From Cynocephalus volans (taxonomy: Eukaryota; Chordata; Mammalia; Dermoptera; Cynocephalidae): a DNA stretch of 64,000 bases. The notes under the pieces are model-generated. The model ran no database searches. It was not told where the DNA came from and worked only from the letters and a program-made list of their open reading frames with translations. The translations under genes were made by a program, and so were the position numbers. The stretch's first letter is position 1; the number at the start of each line of letters is the position of its first letter. Location: contig NC_084462.1 in assembly GCF_027409185.1 (NCBI RefSeq), forward strand, positions 1,426,001-1,490,000, given 5' to 3'. Below are positions 53,359 to 63,897 of the stretch, in pieces.

Positions 53359-56300
53359 ATGCCTCCGTGTGGGCCCCGCGGAGCCCTCCTTTTCCTGCCT
53401 CCGCCGCTGCTGCTGCTGCTGCTGCTGCGCGCTGTGCTGGCCGTGCCTCTGGAGCGGGCGGCGCCCAACAAGGAGGAGAGCCCCGCGACCGACAGCCCGG
53501 TGAGTGGCCCTGCTCTGTCTCCATCCAGGTGTTTGCAGGGGCACTAAATTCCCGCGAACTCCCGTGGCCCCTGAGTGGATACTGCAGTGACTCCCTGGCC
53601 TCACCGTTGTGCCTTGTCATTTGCCTGCCATTCTTTGCAGTATCGGGGGTTTGACTTGGTTAAAAGCTGGAGGTCCCTGACTCTGAGGTGTGGAAAATCG
53701 GGTCATCTTTTAAGAGAAAAATTTGTATTACTCCCTGCCTAAACCTCTCTGTTCTTTTAAGATCCTCCCCATCACAGAAGAAAAATGAAAAAAAAAAAAA
53801 AAAAGAACTACATTTCCCAGTAGCACCATGAGCAGTTGACATTAAGTAGCTGGGGTGTTCTTACTTCGTGGGGCTCATGGGAATTGTAGTTTAAATTAGG
53901 AAAGGACACGAACTGCTCATTTATTAATTCCTTTTTTTTTTTTTAATTTTATTTTGTCGATATACTGTGTGGTTGATTATTGTGGCCCATTACCTCATTT
54001 ATTAATTCCAACACGTGTTTATTGAACCCTATGAAACCTTAGTTTTTAGGGGATTTGGAACTTTAAGGATCCTGAAGACCAATGCCCTGTTTTGTGGCCT
54101 GAATCTTCCTGTGGCTTCCCCTAGGAATGGGCAGGTCTTTACCTCCTGGGAAAGGTCATTGCATGCTCCTGTATGGCAGGCTCCCACCCAGTGAGTTAGG
54201 CGTCTGTTCTGTGTAATCTTTACAGACACAGAAGGGCACCTTTGAGTCCCCTTTCCCTTCATTCATTCCACACATTTCTTGAGCATCTTCTAAGAGCTGG
54301 GCACAGTGCTAGTCACTGGGAAATAGCCATAGGCAAGCCCCATGCCCTCATGGACCAGCTGGTTCCCTGGGAGACAAAGGGCAAGGCTCTATGAGAATGG
54401 ACACCAGGGGTGATGGTCAGGGAGGAAGGGATGCATGAGTTGAGTTCTGGAGTGGAGGGAGATGTTAGGTCAAGAGCAGGGAAGAGAGGAAGTAGGGGGG
54501 AAGAGCATTCCAGGCAGAGGGAACAGCCTGGGCAAAGGCTGTGTGGTAGAAGAGAGCAGGGTGAATTGAGGGATTTCAAGGAGGCCAGTGTGGGGAGCAG
54601 ACAGGTGAGGGGCAGAGGGGTGAGAGATCATCTGGATCTTGTGGGCCATGGTAGAGAATGTATTCTTTATTCTAAGGCTAATAGGAAGAACAGAAAATTA
54701 TAAACATCAGTGAAAACAACAGCAATCATAATAACATTAACAATCACCACCAAATCGCAGGCACTTTGTTAAGTATTTAAAGATATTAATTCCATCTAAT
54801 TCTCACGAAAGCTCTATGAGGTGGGTACTCATTAACCTTACTTTATGGTTGAGGAAACTGTGGCACAGACTGGTTAAGTAACTTGCCCAAGTTCTAAGAT
54901 AGCCTGATTTAGCAAATAAAAATACAAGACATCCAGTTAAATTTGAATGTCAGATAAAGAATGAATAATTGTTAATACAAGTGTGCCCCATGCAATATAC
55001 TTACACTAAAAGTTATTCTTTGATTTTCTGAAATTTAAATTTACTGGGTATCCTGGCAGACCTACCAAAGTCACAGAGCTTAGTAAGTGGCAGATTTGGG
55101 ATTCCAGTCCACTGTGTTTGGCTGAATAATGGCCCCCAAAATGTCCACTGCCCTAATCCCCCAGAACCTGTGAATATGTTGCCTTAGGTGGCTTTGCAGC
55201 TTTGATTAAGTTAAGAATCAGAGGTGGGGCGATTATCCTGGTAGACCCCGCATAATCACAAGGATCCTGGGCCGGCCCATGGCTCACTTGGGAGAGCGTG
55301 GTGCTGACAACACCAAGTCAAGGATTAAGATCCCCTTACTAGTCATCTTTTTAGAAAAGAAAAAAGGGAGAGTGTGGTGCTGATAATCACAAGGATCCTT
55401 ATTGAAAGGGAAGTGGGAGGGTTAGTCAGAGAAGGAAATGTGACTACAGAAGCAGAGGTCAGAGTGATGCAGGGCCATGAGCCAGTGACTGCGGTCAATC
55501 TCTGGAGATTAGAAAAGGTAATAAACAGATTCTCCCCTAGAGCACCCAGAAGGAGTGCAGTCCTGCTGGCCCATTTTGGACATCTGACCTCCAGAATTCT
55601 AAGAGAATAAATTTGTGTTGATTTAAGCCACTAAGCTTATGATACTTTGTTACAGCAGCCACACGAAAGTAATACACCCACAATGGCATAGCTGGGTGAT
55701 CCAAGATATGTAATAGTAATGATAAGGCACACCTACCGTATGCTCATCGATCTATGTAATAATAGCTGTAGTAGACTGAATGTCTTCTCTACCCTCTTCA
55801 TTATGCCAGGCAGTTTATCTCACCTACTTTTCACTACAGCTCTGGGAGGTAGAAAATACATTGCCTATTTTACAAATAGAAAGAGCAAGGCCCAGGGAGC
55901 ATAAAATGCCACCCAACTATGCATGGCAGGGATAAGACCAGGAGGCCAGAGATTTTTGTCTGTCTTGTTCACGTGTCTAGAACACTGCCTGGCACATGAT
56001 AGGGGCTTGTAAATGTTTATCAAATGAGCGAATGGATGGATTGATGAATGGATGAATGAAGTTATGTTTCACTGCTTCCTAACAAAGTTATGTCCCTTCT
56101 AAGCATCAACTCTGGGGGGCAGTGTTGGGCTGGGGTGTTCACCCATATGATATTCATTTTATCTGTGCTATAGACCTAGGAAGAGGAGAAAACTGTAGCC
56201 CACGGGGTCAGGCAATTTGCTTGAGGTTATACAGCAGATGGACTTTGAACTGGAGTCTGCTTGCCTGGAGCCTTTGTCCTATGAGATAGGCCACCTGCTC

Positions 56301-59300
56301 CACAGGGAGGGTCCCTGGGTGACTCAGCAGCTTCCCAGGGGAGGAACCGGAGAGAGGGTGGGAGCTCGGGCTACTATGTCCATCCTTGTCGCCTCAGGAC
56401 ACAGGTCTGTACTACCACCGGTATCTCCAGGAGGTCATCAATGTGCTGGAGACAGATGGGCACTTCCGTGAGAAGCTGCAGGCTGCCAACGCCGAGGACA
56501 TCAAGGTGCAGCCTAGGGGTGGTGGGGGTGATGGGAAGGGATGTGAGCTCTCAGGGCAGAGTTCTGAAAAGGACTGGGTTTCCCGAAGGAGCCCCATGAC
56601 TCCAGCTCTGCCCATCTTCTAGAGATTGCTACTCTGGGTCACACAGCTGGGAAGGGATTTGGGGAACACAGAACATGTGGTTAAATATGGAGTTGGGAGG
56701 GCAGGCTTCCAGTCTTGGCTGTACCTGTACCACTTACCAGCTATGGGATCTTGCCTTGCTGTGCCTGTTTCACAATTGGTAAAATGGGGTTAATAATGGA
56801 AACTGCCTCGTGGGGTTCAGGTAGGGATCATCCAAGGGAAAGCAAAGGGTTTTGACGTGCACAGTAGCAGTCCTCGGTAAGTGTCCCATGAGGGTTGATT
56901 CAATGGAGTGCTTAGTGCAGTGCCTTCTACAGAAGAAGATTTCAAAATGTGGGAGATGCTAGTATCACATCACCACTAACTCTCATGTTAGGCTTCCAGA
57001 GGAGCCATGACTGTCTCCATTTCACAGAGGAAGACACCAAAGCCTTGGTAGCAGTGTTTGTCCTTCCCATGGGCCTGGGTTTCATCCAGGCTTGGCTGAT
57101 TCCAGAGCCCCAGGACCCCCACCCCACTCCTACCTCCCAGGCAGCATCCCCTCAGAAATGTGAGGAGACAGGGCTGCCTGACCCAGGTCCCTGCCACAAC
57201 ACTCATTCAGGTGCACATTGAAATGTCCCTCCCGGAGGAGCCACCGGACACGCCAGCCCTGAGTTCTCCAAATACCTGGGCCCAGGAGAGGCCCCAGGGC
57301 AGAGACTGGTAGGAGGTGGCTCTAGTCCTCCCAGAAACCCACCAGCATTCCTGGAGCTCTCTCCTGTCCCCATCTATCAAGCCCCTGATGCTGAATGGGC
57401 AGAACCACTGAGCCCAGCTCCTCTCATTGCCCAGGTGTGTCCCACAACTGGGAAGCAACTTCAGAAATAAGAGAGTCCAAGGCCAACCCCGTGGCGCACT
57501 CGGGAGAGTGCGGTGCTGGGAGCGCGGCAGTGCTCCCGCCGCGGGTTCGGATCCTATATAGGGATGGCTGGTTTGCTCGCTGGCTGAGCGAGGTGCGGCC
57601 GGTCACAAAAAGACAAAAAAAAGAAAAGAGAAATAAGAGAGTCCAGTTAGGCACGGTCTGGAGTGAGTCAGTGCCGGGTTCCAGTCTCAGCATACACCAT
57701 ATGCTGTCCTGAGCAGGTGGCTGCATCTCTTTATGTCTTAGTTCCTTTTCCCCCTCTGAAAATGGGCACCTAATATGATGGTTTCCCTGTTGTGAGGGGT
57801 GGTTGTACAATTCAGCAATAATCCTCACTCCAAAGACTTGGCCTGCAGTAAACGTCTGTCATAGTTGTTGCTGGCAGTAATATCAGCCCCAGTTTTGAGG
57901 TCCAGAGCAGGATAAAGTGTTCTGGGTCACTTGGAGAGGTGGTGCCAGGGTTAGGATTTGAACTCAGGCCCCAGGACCCCTGCTCTGGGAAGACATGATG
58001 CCAACTTGGTCATCAGGCTGGAAACTGGCCTCCCACCCTCACTGTCTGAGGGACCTTGGGCAACTCTTCCTGGGCCTCAGTTTGTTCAACTGTAAAATGG
58101 GGTTGTGGGCTGGATTAGAGGATAGACTTAGTAGGTGTTTGACTGGTTATTATGATGTCACTGTGTCCACCTTGTCCTGCTGCCTCTGCAAGGGTTGTGC
58201 CCTCATGGGCTGGACAGCCAGACATAAGTCACAAGTGACTGTCAGCAAAGTGATCTGAGCAACAACAGAGATAGTAGAGGGCACTGGGGAAGCCCCAAGG
58301 AAGAACCCAGTCCAGACTGACAAGTGAGAGAGGGCAAATCCTCACTCGGATACCCCTACTTGGTGTCTGTGGTGTAGAAGTCAAAGTGTGTACGTGGGGG
58401 TGGCACTTCAGACCTGTGTGTGCAAATGAAGCATTCTGGTTCCCTTAGCTATTTGCTGGCAGCTTCCTATGACTGGCATAAAAACGGGAGATGGCGCTGG
58501 GGGGTGGGGACTGCCAAATCTTGTAGGGTCATGAGTGCCAAGCTGAGGGCCTCTGTTCTGGGGGCATTGGGGAGCCATGGGAGGCTGTGAGCAAGAGAGG
58601 GGCAGGGTCAACTCTGGTTGAGAAGCAGAAATAATCCAAGGTGATAAATAGGTATCTCAGAGAAAGCACCGTACTCAGCACTAGTGTGCGTGCGTGCGTG
58701 CATGCGTGTGTGCGCGTGTGCGTGTGCACGTGTGCGCGTGCGTGCGTGCGTGTGTGTGTGTGTGCGTGCGTGTGTGTGTGTGTGTGTGCGTGTGTGTGTG
58801 TGTGTGCGCGTGCGTGCGTGCGTGTGCACGTGTGCGCGTGCGTGCGTGCGTGTGTGTGTGCGTGCGCGTGTGTGTGCGTGTGTGCGCGTGCGTGCGTGCG
58901 TGCGTGTGTGTGTGTGTGTGTGTGTGTGGTGGAGGTGAGAGGGGTGTCAGGGGATTCTTCCAAGGGAGGTGCCATCTCCTTTGAGTTTTGAAGGACAGTG
59001 AGGACCTGGTTAGGCTTGAAAACAGGTGGCGGGAGAGCATCCCAGACAGGGGAACAGCATGTGCAGAAGCCCTGAGGTGAGAAACAGCCTCATGAGCGGG
59101 GAGCCCACACCCAGTTAATGCTGCTGGAGCCAAACGTGCGATTTGATGAGTCGTGTGAGATGGGCCCAAAGAGGTGGGAAAGACCTTGAACGCCAGGCTG
59201 AGGGATTGGGACATTGTCCGGTGGGCTCTGGGGAGCCAGGGGGGCTGTAAGCAGAGGAGGGGAGAGGTGAGACCCGGGCATCAGAAAGCTTGTAGAAGGT

Positions 59301-59522
59301 GCTAGAGAAGACAGAGAACAGGACAAGGCTGCCCTGCATGCCCCTCACAGCCCCCCAGCCTGACCAGGTTCTCCTCTCTCTCCTGGCAGAGTGGGAAGCT
59401 GAGCCGAGAGCTGGACTTTGTCAGCCACCATGTCCGTACCAAGCTGGACGAGCTCAAGCGACAGGAGGTGTCACGGCTGCGGATGCTGCTGAAGGCTAAG
59501 ATGGACGCTGAGCAGGAGCCCA
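53359..59522 (+). CDS. NUCB1: NUCB1, nucleobindin-1/CALNUC (first three coding exons; rest beyond right edge)
   Basis: Golgi and secreted EF-hand calcium-binding protein that also interacts with G-alpha-i. Coding exons 53359-53499 (47 codons), 56398-56505 (36 codons) and 59390-59522 (44 codons plus one base) have consensus splice sites and join in frame. Residues 1-28 are a signal peptide with a seven-leucine core encoded by (CTG)7, cleaved near AVLA-VPLE. Then come the conserved [14 protein letters not shown], the [15 protein letters not shown] segment and the basic, coiled [20 protein letters not shown] region. The DNA-binding-like, EF-hand and leucine-zipper parts of the human 461-residue protein would lie on later exons; none is found between 59523 and 64000. 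The start matches human MPPSGPRG with Ser4 changed to Cys. Confidence 0.94.
53932..53993 (-). mobile_element. Very short 5'-truncated L1 3' tail
   Basis: Minus strand: ATAATCAACCACACAGTATA, then ACAAAATAAAATT and A tail. Flanked by CTCATTTATTAATTCC at 53916-53931 and 53994-54009. Confidence 0.8.
54250..54690 (-). mobile_element. L2 LINE (antisense)
   Basis: TTCTTGAGCATCTTCTAAGA, GAGCATTCCAGGCAGAGGGA and GCAAAGGCTGTGTGG. Confidence 0.8.
54750..54905 (-). mobile_element. MIR SINE (antisense)
   Basis: CTCTATGAGGTGGGTACTC, GAGGAAACTGTGGCACAGAC and TAAGTAACTTGCCCAAG. Confidence 0.75.
55120..55680 (+). mobile_element. MaLR (MLT1-like) LTR, interrupted by a SINE
   Basis: GGCTGAATAATGGCCCCCAA, GATTAAGTTAAGAATC, CAGATTCTCCCCTAGAGC and TTTAAGCCACTAAGCTTATG in LTR order. 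Fossil. Confidence 0.6.
55269..55382 (+). mobile_element. Half-unit SINE with extra SINE-like 3' sequence
   Basis: A half-unit and A-rich linker are followed by GGGAGAGTGTGGTGCTG, which matches the start of a SINE unit. The whole is flanked by ATAATCACAAGGATCCT at 55252-55268 and 55383-55399. Confidence 0.85.
55800..55955 (-). mobile_element. MIR SINE (antisense)
   Basis: TTTTCACTACAGCTCTGGGA and TTGCCTATTTTACAAATAGA. Confidence 0.6.
55955..56065 (+). mobile_element. L2 LINE 3' end
   Basis: TCTAGAACACTGCCTGGCAC and TGTTTATCAAATGAGCGAAT. Confidence 0.65.
56690..56870 (+). mobile_element. MIR SINE
   Basis: TTACCAGCTATGGGATCTTG and CACAATTGGTAAAATGGGG. Confidence 0.7.
57480..57628 (+). mobile_element. 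tRNA-like SINE, second subfamily, 17-base duplication
   Basis: Best reference copy: GTGGCGCACTCGGGAGAGTG, GGGAGCGCGGCAGTGCTCCC, a shortened second unit, then GGCCGGTCACAAAAAGACA and A tail. Flanked by AGAAATAAGAGAGTCCA at 57463-57479 and 57629-57645. Confidence 0.95.
57650..57860 (+). mobile_element. MIR-like SINE
   Basis: Diverged MIR order ending in CCCTCTGAAAATGGGCACC. Confidence 0.45.
58010..58120 (+). mobile_element. MIR SINE
   Basis: GACCTTGGGCAACTCTTCCT and GGCCTCAGTTTGTTCAACTG. Confidence 0.8.
58520..58640 (-). mobile_element. L2 LINE fragment (antisense)
   Basis: GGGGAGCCATGGGAGGCTGT, typical antisense L2, next to the GT/GC tract. Confidence 0.6.
58684..58928 (+). repeat. Alternating purine-pyrimidine (GT/GC)n tract
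   Basis: About 245 bases of TGCG, TGTG and short CACG units, almost unbroken purine-pyrimidine alternation, in NUCB1 intron 3. Confidence 0.97.
58960..59300 (-). mobile_element. L2 LINE (antisense)
   Basis: GAGAGCATCCCAGACAGGGG and AGCCCTGAGGTGAGAAAC; then GGGAGCCAGGGGGGCTGTAA. Confidence 0.75.
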
Positions 59523-59739
59523 GTGAGCACCAGGCGGGACTGGGGGGCATGGAGTGAGGTGGGTCGGCCTTGCTCGTGGGCCTCTAGGTGGTTTTGTGCT
59601 AGGCAGGGGTCTCCTGGGGCCTCATTCTCCCTACTGTAAAATGTGCATGGAAAATTGCTGGAGTTTTCTTCCTAGCACAGTTTAATACTACGTTACTCTG
59701 TTTATATTATTTCAATTATCACTTCTTGGCCAGCTGGTT

Positions 59740-60060
59740 AAGATCAAGTATATTATTTCAATTTTTTATTTTTAAAAATCCTGGTCAATTAAAATTTATA
59801 TGTAGCTTCAAACTTGCAGAACAGATGCAAGGGTGGTACAGAAACTCCCAAATGCCCTTCACCCGGATTCTCCATGTGTTAGCATTGGCTCTATTTGCTT
59901 TGTCACTCACATTTGAGAATTCATGGCCAACACCATGTCCTTTCACCCCTACATATTTCAGTGTGATATGCCCGAAAACAATGACATTCTCTTGCATAAC
60001 CACAATACAGTGATCAAAATTAGGAAGTTTATCAGGTTAAACTGTATTTTTTCCTTGCTT
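59740..60060. mobile_element. L1 (old L1M-type) 3' region fragment
   Basis: CAAATGCCCTTCACCCGGAT and ACAATACAGTGATCAAAATT resemble old L1 3' sequence; orientation uncertain. Confidence 0.55.
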
Positions 60061-60236
60061 AGTTAATTTTTATCTCTCCCTGTTAAAATGATTCTAATTT
60101 CTTAGCATGTACAGCTGAGACTATATTTAATAGTCTATTCAACTAAAAAAAAAAAAATGAAGTTTTAAAAAAAGCGTGCCTGGAAGAGAGAGGTTTGGGC
60201 AGGTTCAGATTCTGAGATCCCCTCCTATTTCTTTTC

Positions 60237-60333
60237 TTTTTTTTTTTTTTAAAGATGACCGGTAAGGGGATCCTAACCCTTGACTTGCTGTTGTCAGCAC
60301 CGCGCTCTCCCAAGTGAGCCCCGGGCCAGCCCT
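60237..60333 (-). mobile_element. tRNA-like half-unit SINE
   Basis: Single unit with GATGACCGG tail; TCCTATTTCT on both sides. Confidence 0.9.
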
Positions 60334-60424
60334 CCATCCTATTTCTAACATTTCTAGATATGGTTTGTTGAAGTGTATGCCTGGGCCATGCTACTTCTTT
60401 TATTCATTTGTTTGTTTGTTTATT

Positions 60425-60528
60425 TTATTTATTTATTTTTGGCTCCTGGCCAGTAGGGGGATCTGAACCCCTTGACCTTGGTGTTCCCATCACCACACTT
60501 TAACCAACTGAGCCAACTGGCCAACCCT
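60425..60528 (-). mobile_element. tRNA-like monomeric SINE
   Basis: TTTATTTATTTATTTTTGGC tail remnant and one unit ending AACTGAGCCAACTGGCCAACC. Confidence 0.82.
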
Positions 60529-60529
60529 C

Positions 60530-60990
60530 CCTCTAGCCCCTGGCAACCACTGATCTACTTCTTGTCTCTGGATTTGCCTATTCTGGATATTGAATATAAA
60601 TGAACACATGTAACACCAAGGTCAAAGGGTTCAGATCCCCATACCTCCGGCCAGCCACCAAAAAAATAAAACAAACATGTAAATGAACCCGTATAATGTA
60701 TGGCCTTTTGTATCTGATTCTTTCACTTAGCATCATATTTTCAAGGTTCATTCATGTTGTAGCATGTGTCAGTATTTCCTTCCCTTTTAGGGCCAAATAA
60801 TATTCCATTGTATGGATAAACCACATTTTGTTTATGTATTTATCCATTGGTGGACATTGGGGTTGTTGGTACTTCTTGGCTACTATGAACCATGCGATTT
60901 TAATTTTTGTAGCTTTGTGGTGTGTGCTGGTGCCTGCCAGGGCAGGTCTCATTCCAGTACTAAGTGTAGTAATGTGCCTCACTTACTGCG
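60530..60990 (-). mobile_element. L1 3' part (antisense)
   Basis: Minus-strand translation includes HTMEYYLALKGKEILTHATT, a conserved L1 ORF2 C-terminal phrase. Confidence 0.82.
60611..60670 (+). mobile_element. Monomeric SINE, 5'-truncated, in L1
   Basis: TAACACCAAGGTCAAAGGGT to GGCCAGCCACC plus A tail. Confidence 0.75.
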
Positions 60991-60999
60991 ATTCCCCTA

Positions 61000-61535
61000 C
61001 ATCTTCTCTTCCCTCTCCTGACGCCCTGTGAGGCTCCCATGTTACAGATGAGTACTGTGAGCATCGATGGGTGAGGCTGAGGGTGAACAGGAGCTGGGCC
61101 TTGTTTTCACGTCTGTCTGACTCCACTTACCCATTGACCAGACCTGTGTTGAGTTCTACTGTGTGCCGGGCGCAGGACTGGGTGCTGGATCTATAAGGTG
61201 CATGAACAAGCATGGCCTTGGACCTTGTGCCATAGGCATGCATGTTTTTTCCATGTCACAGTGTTTTAATGATCCTAGTTTCAACCTCTGGTAAATTAGA
61301 TGTTTCCTCCTCACTAAGAGGAAATATAACTCCTATTTATTGGCGGCTTATTATGTACTTAGCCTTGTAATTGTCCTGTGCACTTCAACTGTCATCCCCT
61401 GACCAACTCAAAATGTATCCAGAATCTGACCATTTCTCTGTTCCATTGCTGCCATCGGGGTCCAACTGCCATCATCTCCCACCTGGGATCCTAGCTGCCA
61501 CCCCTGCTTCCTTTGGTCTAATTCCTACACAGCAG
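61000..61535. other. NUCB1 intron, no recognised element
   Basis: No exon or certain repeat; CCCATGTTACAGATGAG at 61037 hints at a MIR remnant. Confidence 0.35.
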
Positions 61536-61539
61536 CCAT

Positions 61540-61686
61540 ACGGGCACTAATCCCATTCATAAGGACAGAATCCTCAAGACGTAATCACCTCCAAAGGCCC
61601 CACCTCTAAACACTATCACATTGGAGATTAAGGTTCAACATATGAATTTTGGGGGGACACAAACATTCAGAACATAGCATTGGTGA

Positions 61687-61692
<6 letters not shown>
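61540..61692 (-). mobile_element. MaLR (MLT1-like) LTR end (antisense)
   Basis: CAAAGGCCCCACCTCTAAAC and AACATATGAATTTTGGGGGG are antisense MLT1 wording. Fossil. Confidence 0.6.

Positions 61693-61726
<34 letters not shown>
61693..61726 (+). repeat. (AT)n microsatellite
   Basis: About 17 AT units beside the T-stretch of a minus-strand SINE. Confidence 0.95.
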
Positions 61727-61731
<5 letters not shown>

Positions 61732-61828
61732 TTTTTTTTTTTTTTTAAAGATGACTGGTAAGGGGATCTTAACCCTTGACTTGGTGTTGTCAGCACCACG
61801 CTCTCCCAAGTGAGTCATGGGCCGGCCC
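61727..61828 (-). mobile_element. tRNA-like half-unit SINE with perfect duplication
   Basis: AGCATTGGTGATTTA occurs at 61676-61690 and 61829-61843. Confidence 0.93.
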
Positions 61829-61843
61829 AGCATTGGTGATTTA

Positions 61844-62413
61844 AAACAGCACACATTTATGGTCTTACAGTTCTGAAGGTCAGAGTGCAAAATCAGTCTC
61901 ACTGAGCACTGGGTGGTTAGCTCAGTTGGTTACAGTGTGGTGCTGGTAACATTGTGGTCCAGGGTTCAATCCCTGTACCAGCCAGTCATAAAAAAAACAA
62001 CCAAAACAAAACCAAAATCAGTCTCACCTGGCCGGAGTTAAGGTGCAGTCAGGGCTGTGCTCCCGTTGGAGTGTCTACGGGAGAATCCACTCCCTCACCT
62101 TTTCCAGCTTCTACAGCTGCACTCCTTGGCTCACCTTCCTCCACGTTCTAAGCCAGCAGGAGAGCATTTTCTTTAGTCGTCACGTTGCCTTCTTCTCCTG
62201 TATCAAACCTCCTTCTGTCTCCCTCGTACAAGGAACCTTGTAATAACATTTCCCCCATCCCCACTCTGGATAATCCAGAATCATCTCCCCATCTCAAAAT
62301 CCTTAATTTAATCACATCCGCCATGGCCCATGTGCTTTGAAAGGTCATGTCTTCACAGGTTCTGGGATTAGGATGTGGATATCTTTGGGGGGACCACTAT
62401 TCAGCCCACCGCA
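61844..62413 (-). mobile_element. MaLR-like LTR (antisense), interrupted by a SINE
   Basis: TGGTCTTACAGTTCTGAAGG to TTTGGGGGGACCACTATTCA in antisense LTR order. Fossil; subfamily uncertain. Confidence 0.5.
61903..62012 (+). mobile_element. tRNA-like monomeric SINE with perfect duplication
   Basis: CAAAATCAGTCTCAC at 61888-61902 and 62013-62027. Confidence 0.9.
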
Positions 62414-62419
62414 ACATCC

Positions 62420-62930
62420 AGTTCAAGTCCCATCCCTCCTCTTCTCAGAGCTGGCCTATGGCTCCCCAGCGCCCTCAGGCCCAAGTTCACCTTCCACATT
62501 GTTGCTCAGAGGCCGGGCCAGCCCCTGCCTTCATGTGTTCTCTGGCCCAACCCTCTTGCATCAGCATTTTTAGTAATTGCTTGAGTGCCACACGTCTTTC
62601 CCACCTCAGGACCTTTGCCCGTTTGCTCCCTTCTGCCTGTGACAGTCTTTCTCAGAACTCTTTGCATGGCTCATAGACCTTCAGTCTTAGCTCGATATCA
62701 TCTCCTCAGACAGGCCTGCCCTGGCCATCCTTTGTGAAGGAGCCTCCATTTGTTTGTGTCCTTTGTGGTTGTGTTTAGTCCCTTGTTTGCCTGTTCTCTG
62801 CCTCTGTAAACTGGGTGCTCTGGGGGGAAGATTCTGTCACCATCTGGTTCCTGCTGTATCCACAGTGCCCGGCATGGGGTCAGACTGGAGTAGGGGCTCA
62901 ACACACGTTCGTTGCACGAATAACGAATTG
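62420..62930 (+). mobile_element. L2 LINE
   Basis: TCAGGACCTTTGCCCGTTTG, CATCTCCTCAGACAGGCCTG and the end CACAGTGCCCGGCATGGGG. Confidence 0.8.
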
Positions 62931-63246
62931 GAAATTCAGTTTGTGCTGTCTCGTGAACACATGTCCCTCCTCTGGGCTCAGTCAGGGCCAGGCTGCCTCC
63001 ACTGTAGCATGGGTCACCTGGATTCCAGCACCTGGGTGTGTATCTTTCACCCCAACTGACCAGGAGCCTCTGGAGGGCCGGGCCCAGGTCTCATTCACTG
63101 TGGGTCCAGCACAGATCAGCACAGGCCTGGGCCCCAGGCCTCAGGAGATGTGTATTCAGGGAATGACTGGGTGTTAACAGTGTATCTCTCCCTTCCCGCC
63201 TGGAACCCCTCCCTCTGCCTGACTGCTTGGAAACTCCCATTCAAAG

Positions 63247-63730
63247 GGGGCTGCATTAATTTGCTAGGGCTGCCATCACAGAGTACCACAGCCTGGGTGG
63301 CTTAAACAACAGAAATTGATTGTCTCACAGTTCTGGAGGCCAGAAGTCCAACATCAGCAAGTCAGCAGGGCTGGTTCCTTCTGAGGGCTGTCGGGGAAGG
63401 ATCTTTTGTTCCAGGCCTCTCTCCTTGGCTTGCAGATGGCCGTCTTCTCCCTGTGTCTTTTTACATCGTCTTTCCTCCCTGCATGTCTGTGTCCAAATTT
63501 CCCCTTTTTATAAGGACACAGTCATATTGGACTAGAGCCCACCCTCATGACCTCATTCTATTTTATTTTACTTTTTGGAGCTTTTTGGGGGGGGTTCTTT
63601 TTGGCAACTGGCCTAACAGGGGTCAAATCGTGGATCTTGTGGACTTTGGTGTTACCAGCACCACACTCTAACCGAGCTATTATCCAGCCTTGACCTCATT
63701 GTAACTTGATTACCTCTGTAACGACCCTTT
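63247..63730 (-). mobile_element. MaLR (MLT1-like) LTR (antisense), interrupted by a SINE
   Basis: TTTGCTAGGGCTGCCATCAC, TCTCACAGTTCTGGAGGCC, CCTTTTTATAAGGACACAGT and TAACTTGATTACCTCTGTAA. Fossil. Confidence 0.75.
63588..63690 (-). mobile_element. tRNA-like monomeric SINE in LTR
   Basis: Diverged monomer with T/G-rich tail; TGACCTCATT duplicated on both sides. Confidence 0.75.
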
Positions 63731-63897
63731 CTTTTTTTTTTTAAAGATGACCGGTAAGGGGATCTCAACCCTTGGCTTGGTGTTGTGAGCACCACGCTCA
63801 GCCAGTGAGCCAACCGGCCATCCCTATATAGGATCCGAACCCACGGCCTTGGTGTTATCAGCACCGCACTCTCCCGAGTGAGCCACGGGCCGGCCCT
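63731..63897 (-). mobile_element. tRNA-like dimeric SINE
   Basis: Full dimer close to the apparent consensus, ending GGGCCGGCCC. Confidence 0.94.

Noticed and set aside
58529-59214. Histidine/threonine and cysteine/valine-rich open frames
   Set aside because: Products of the GT/GC dinucleotide tract in all frames.
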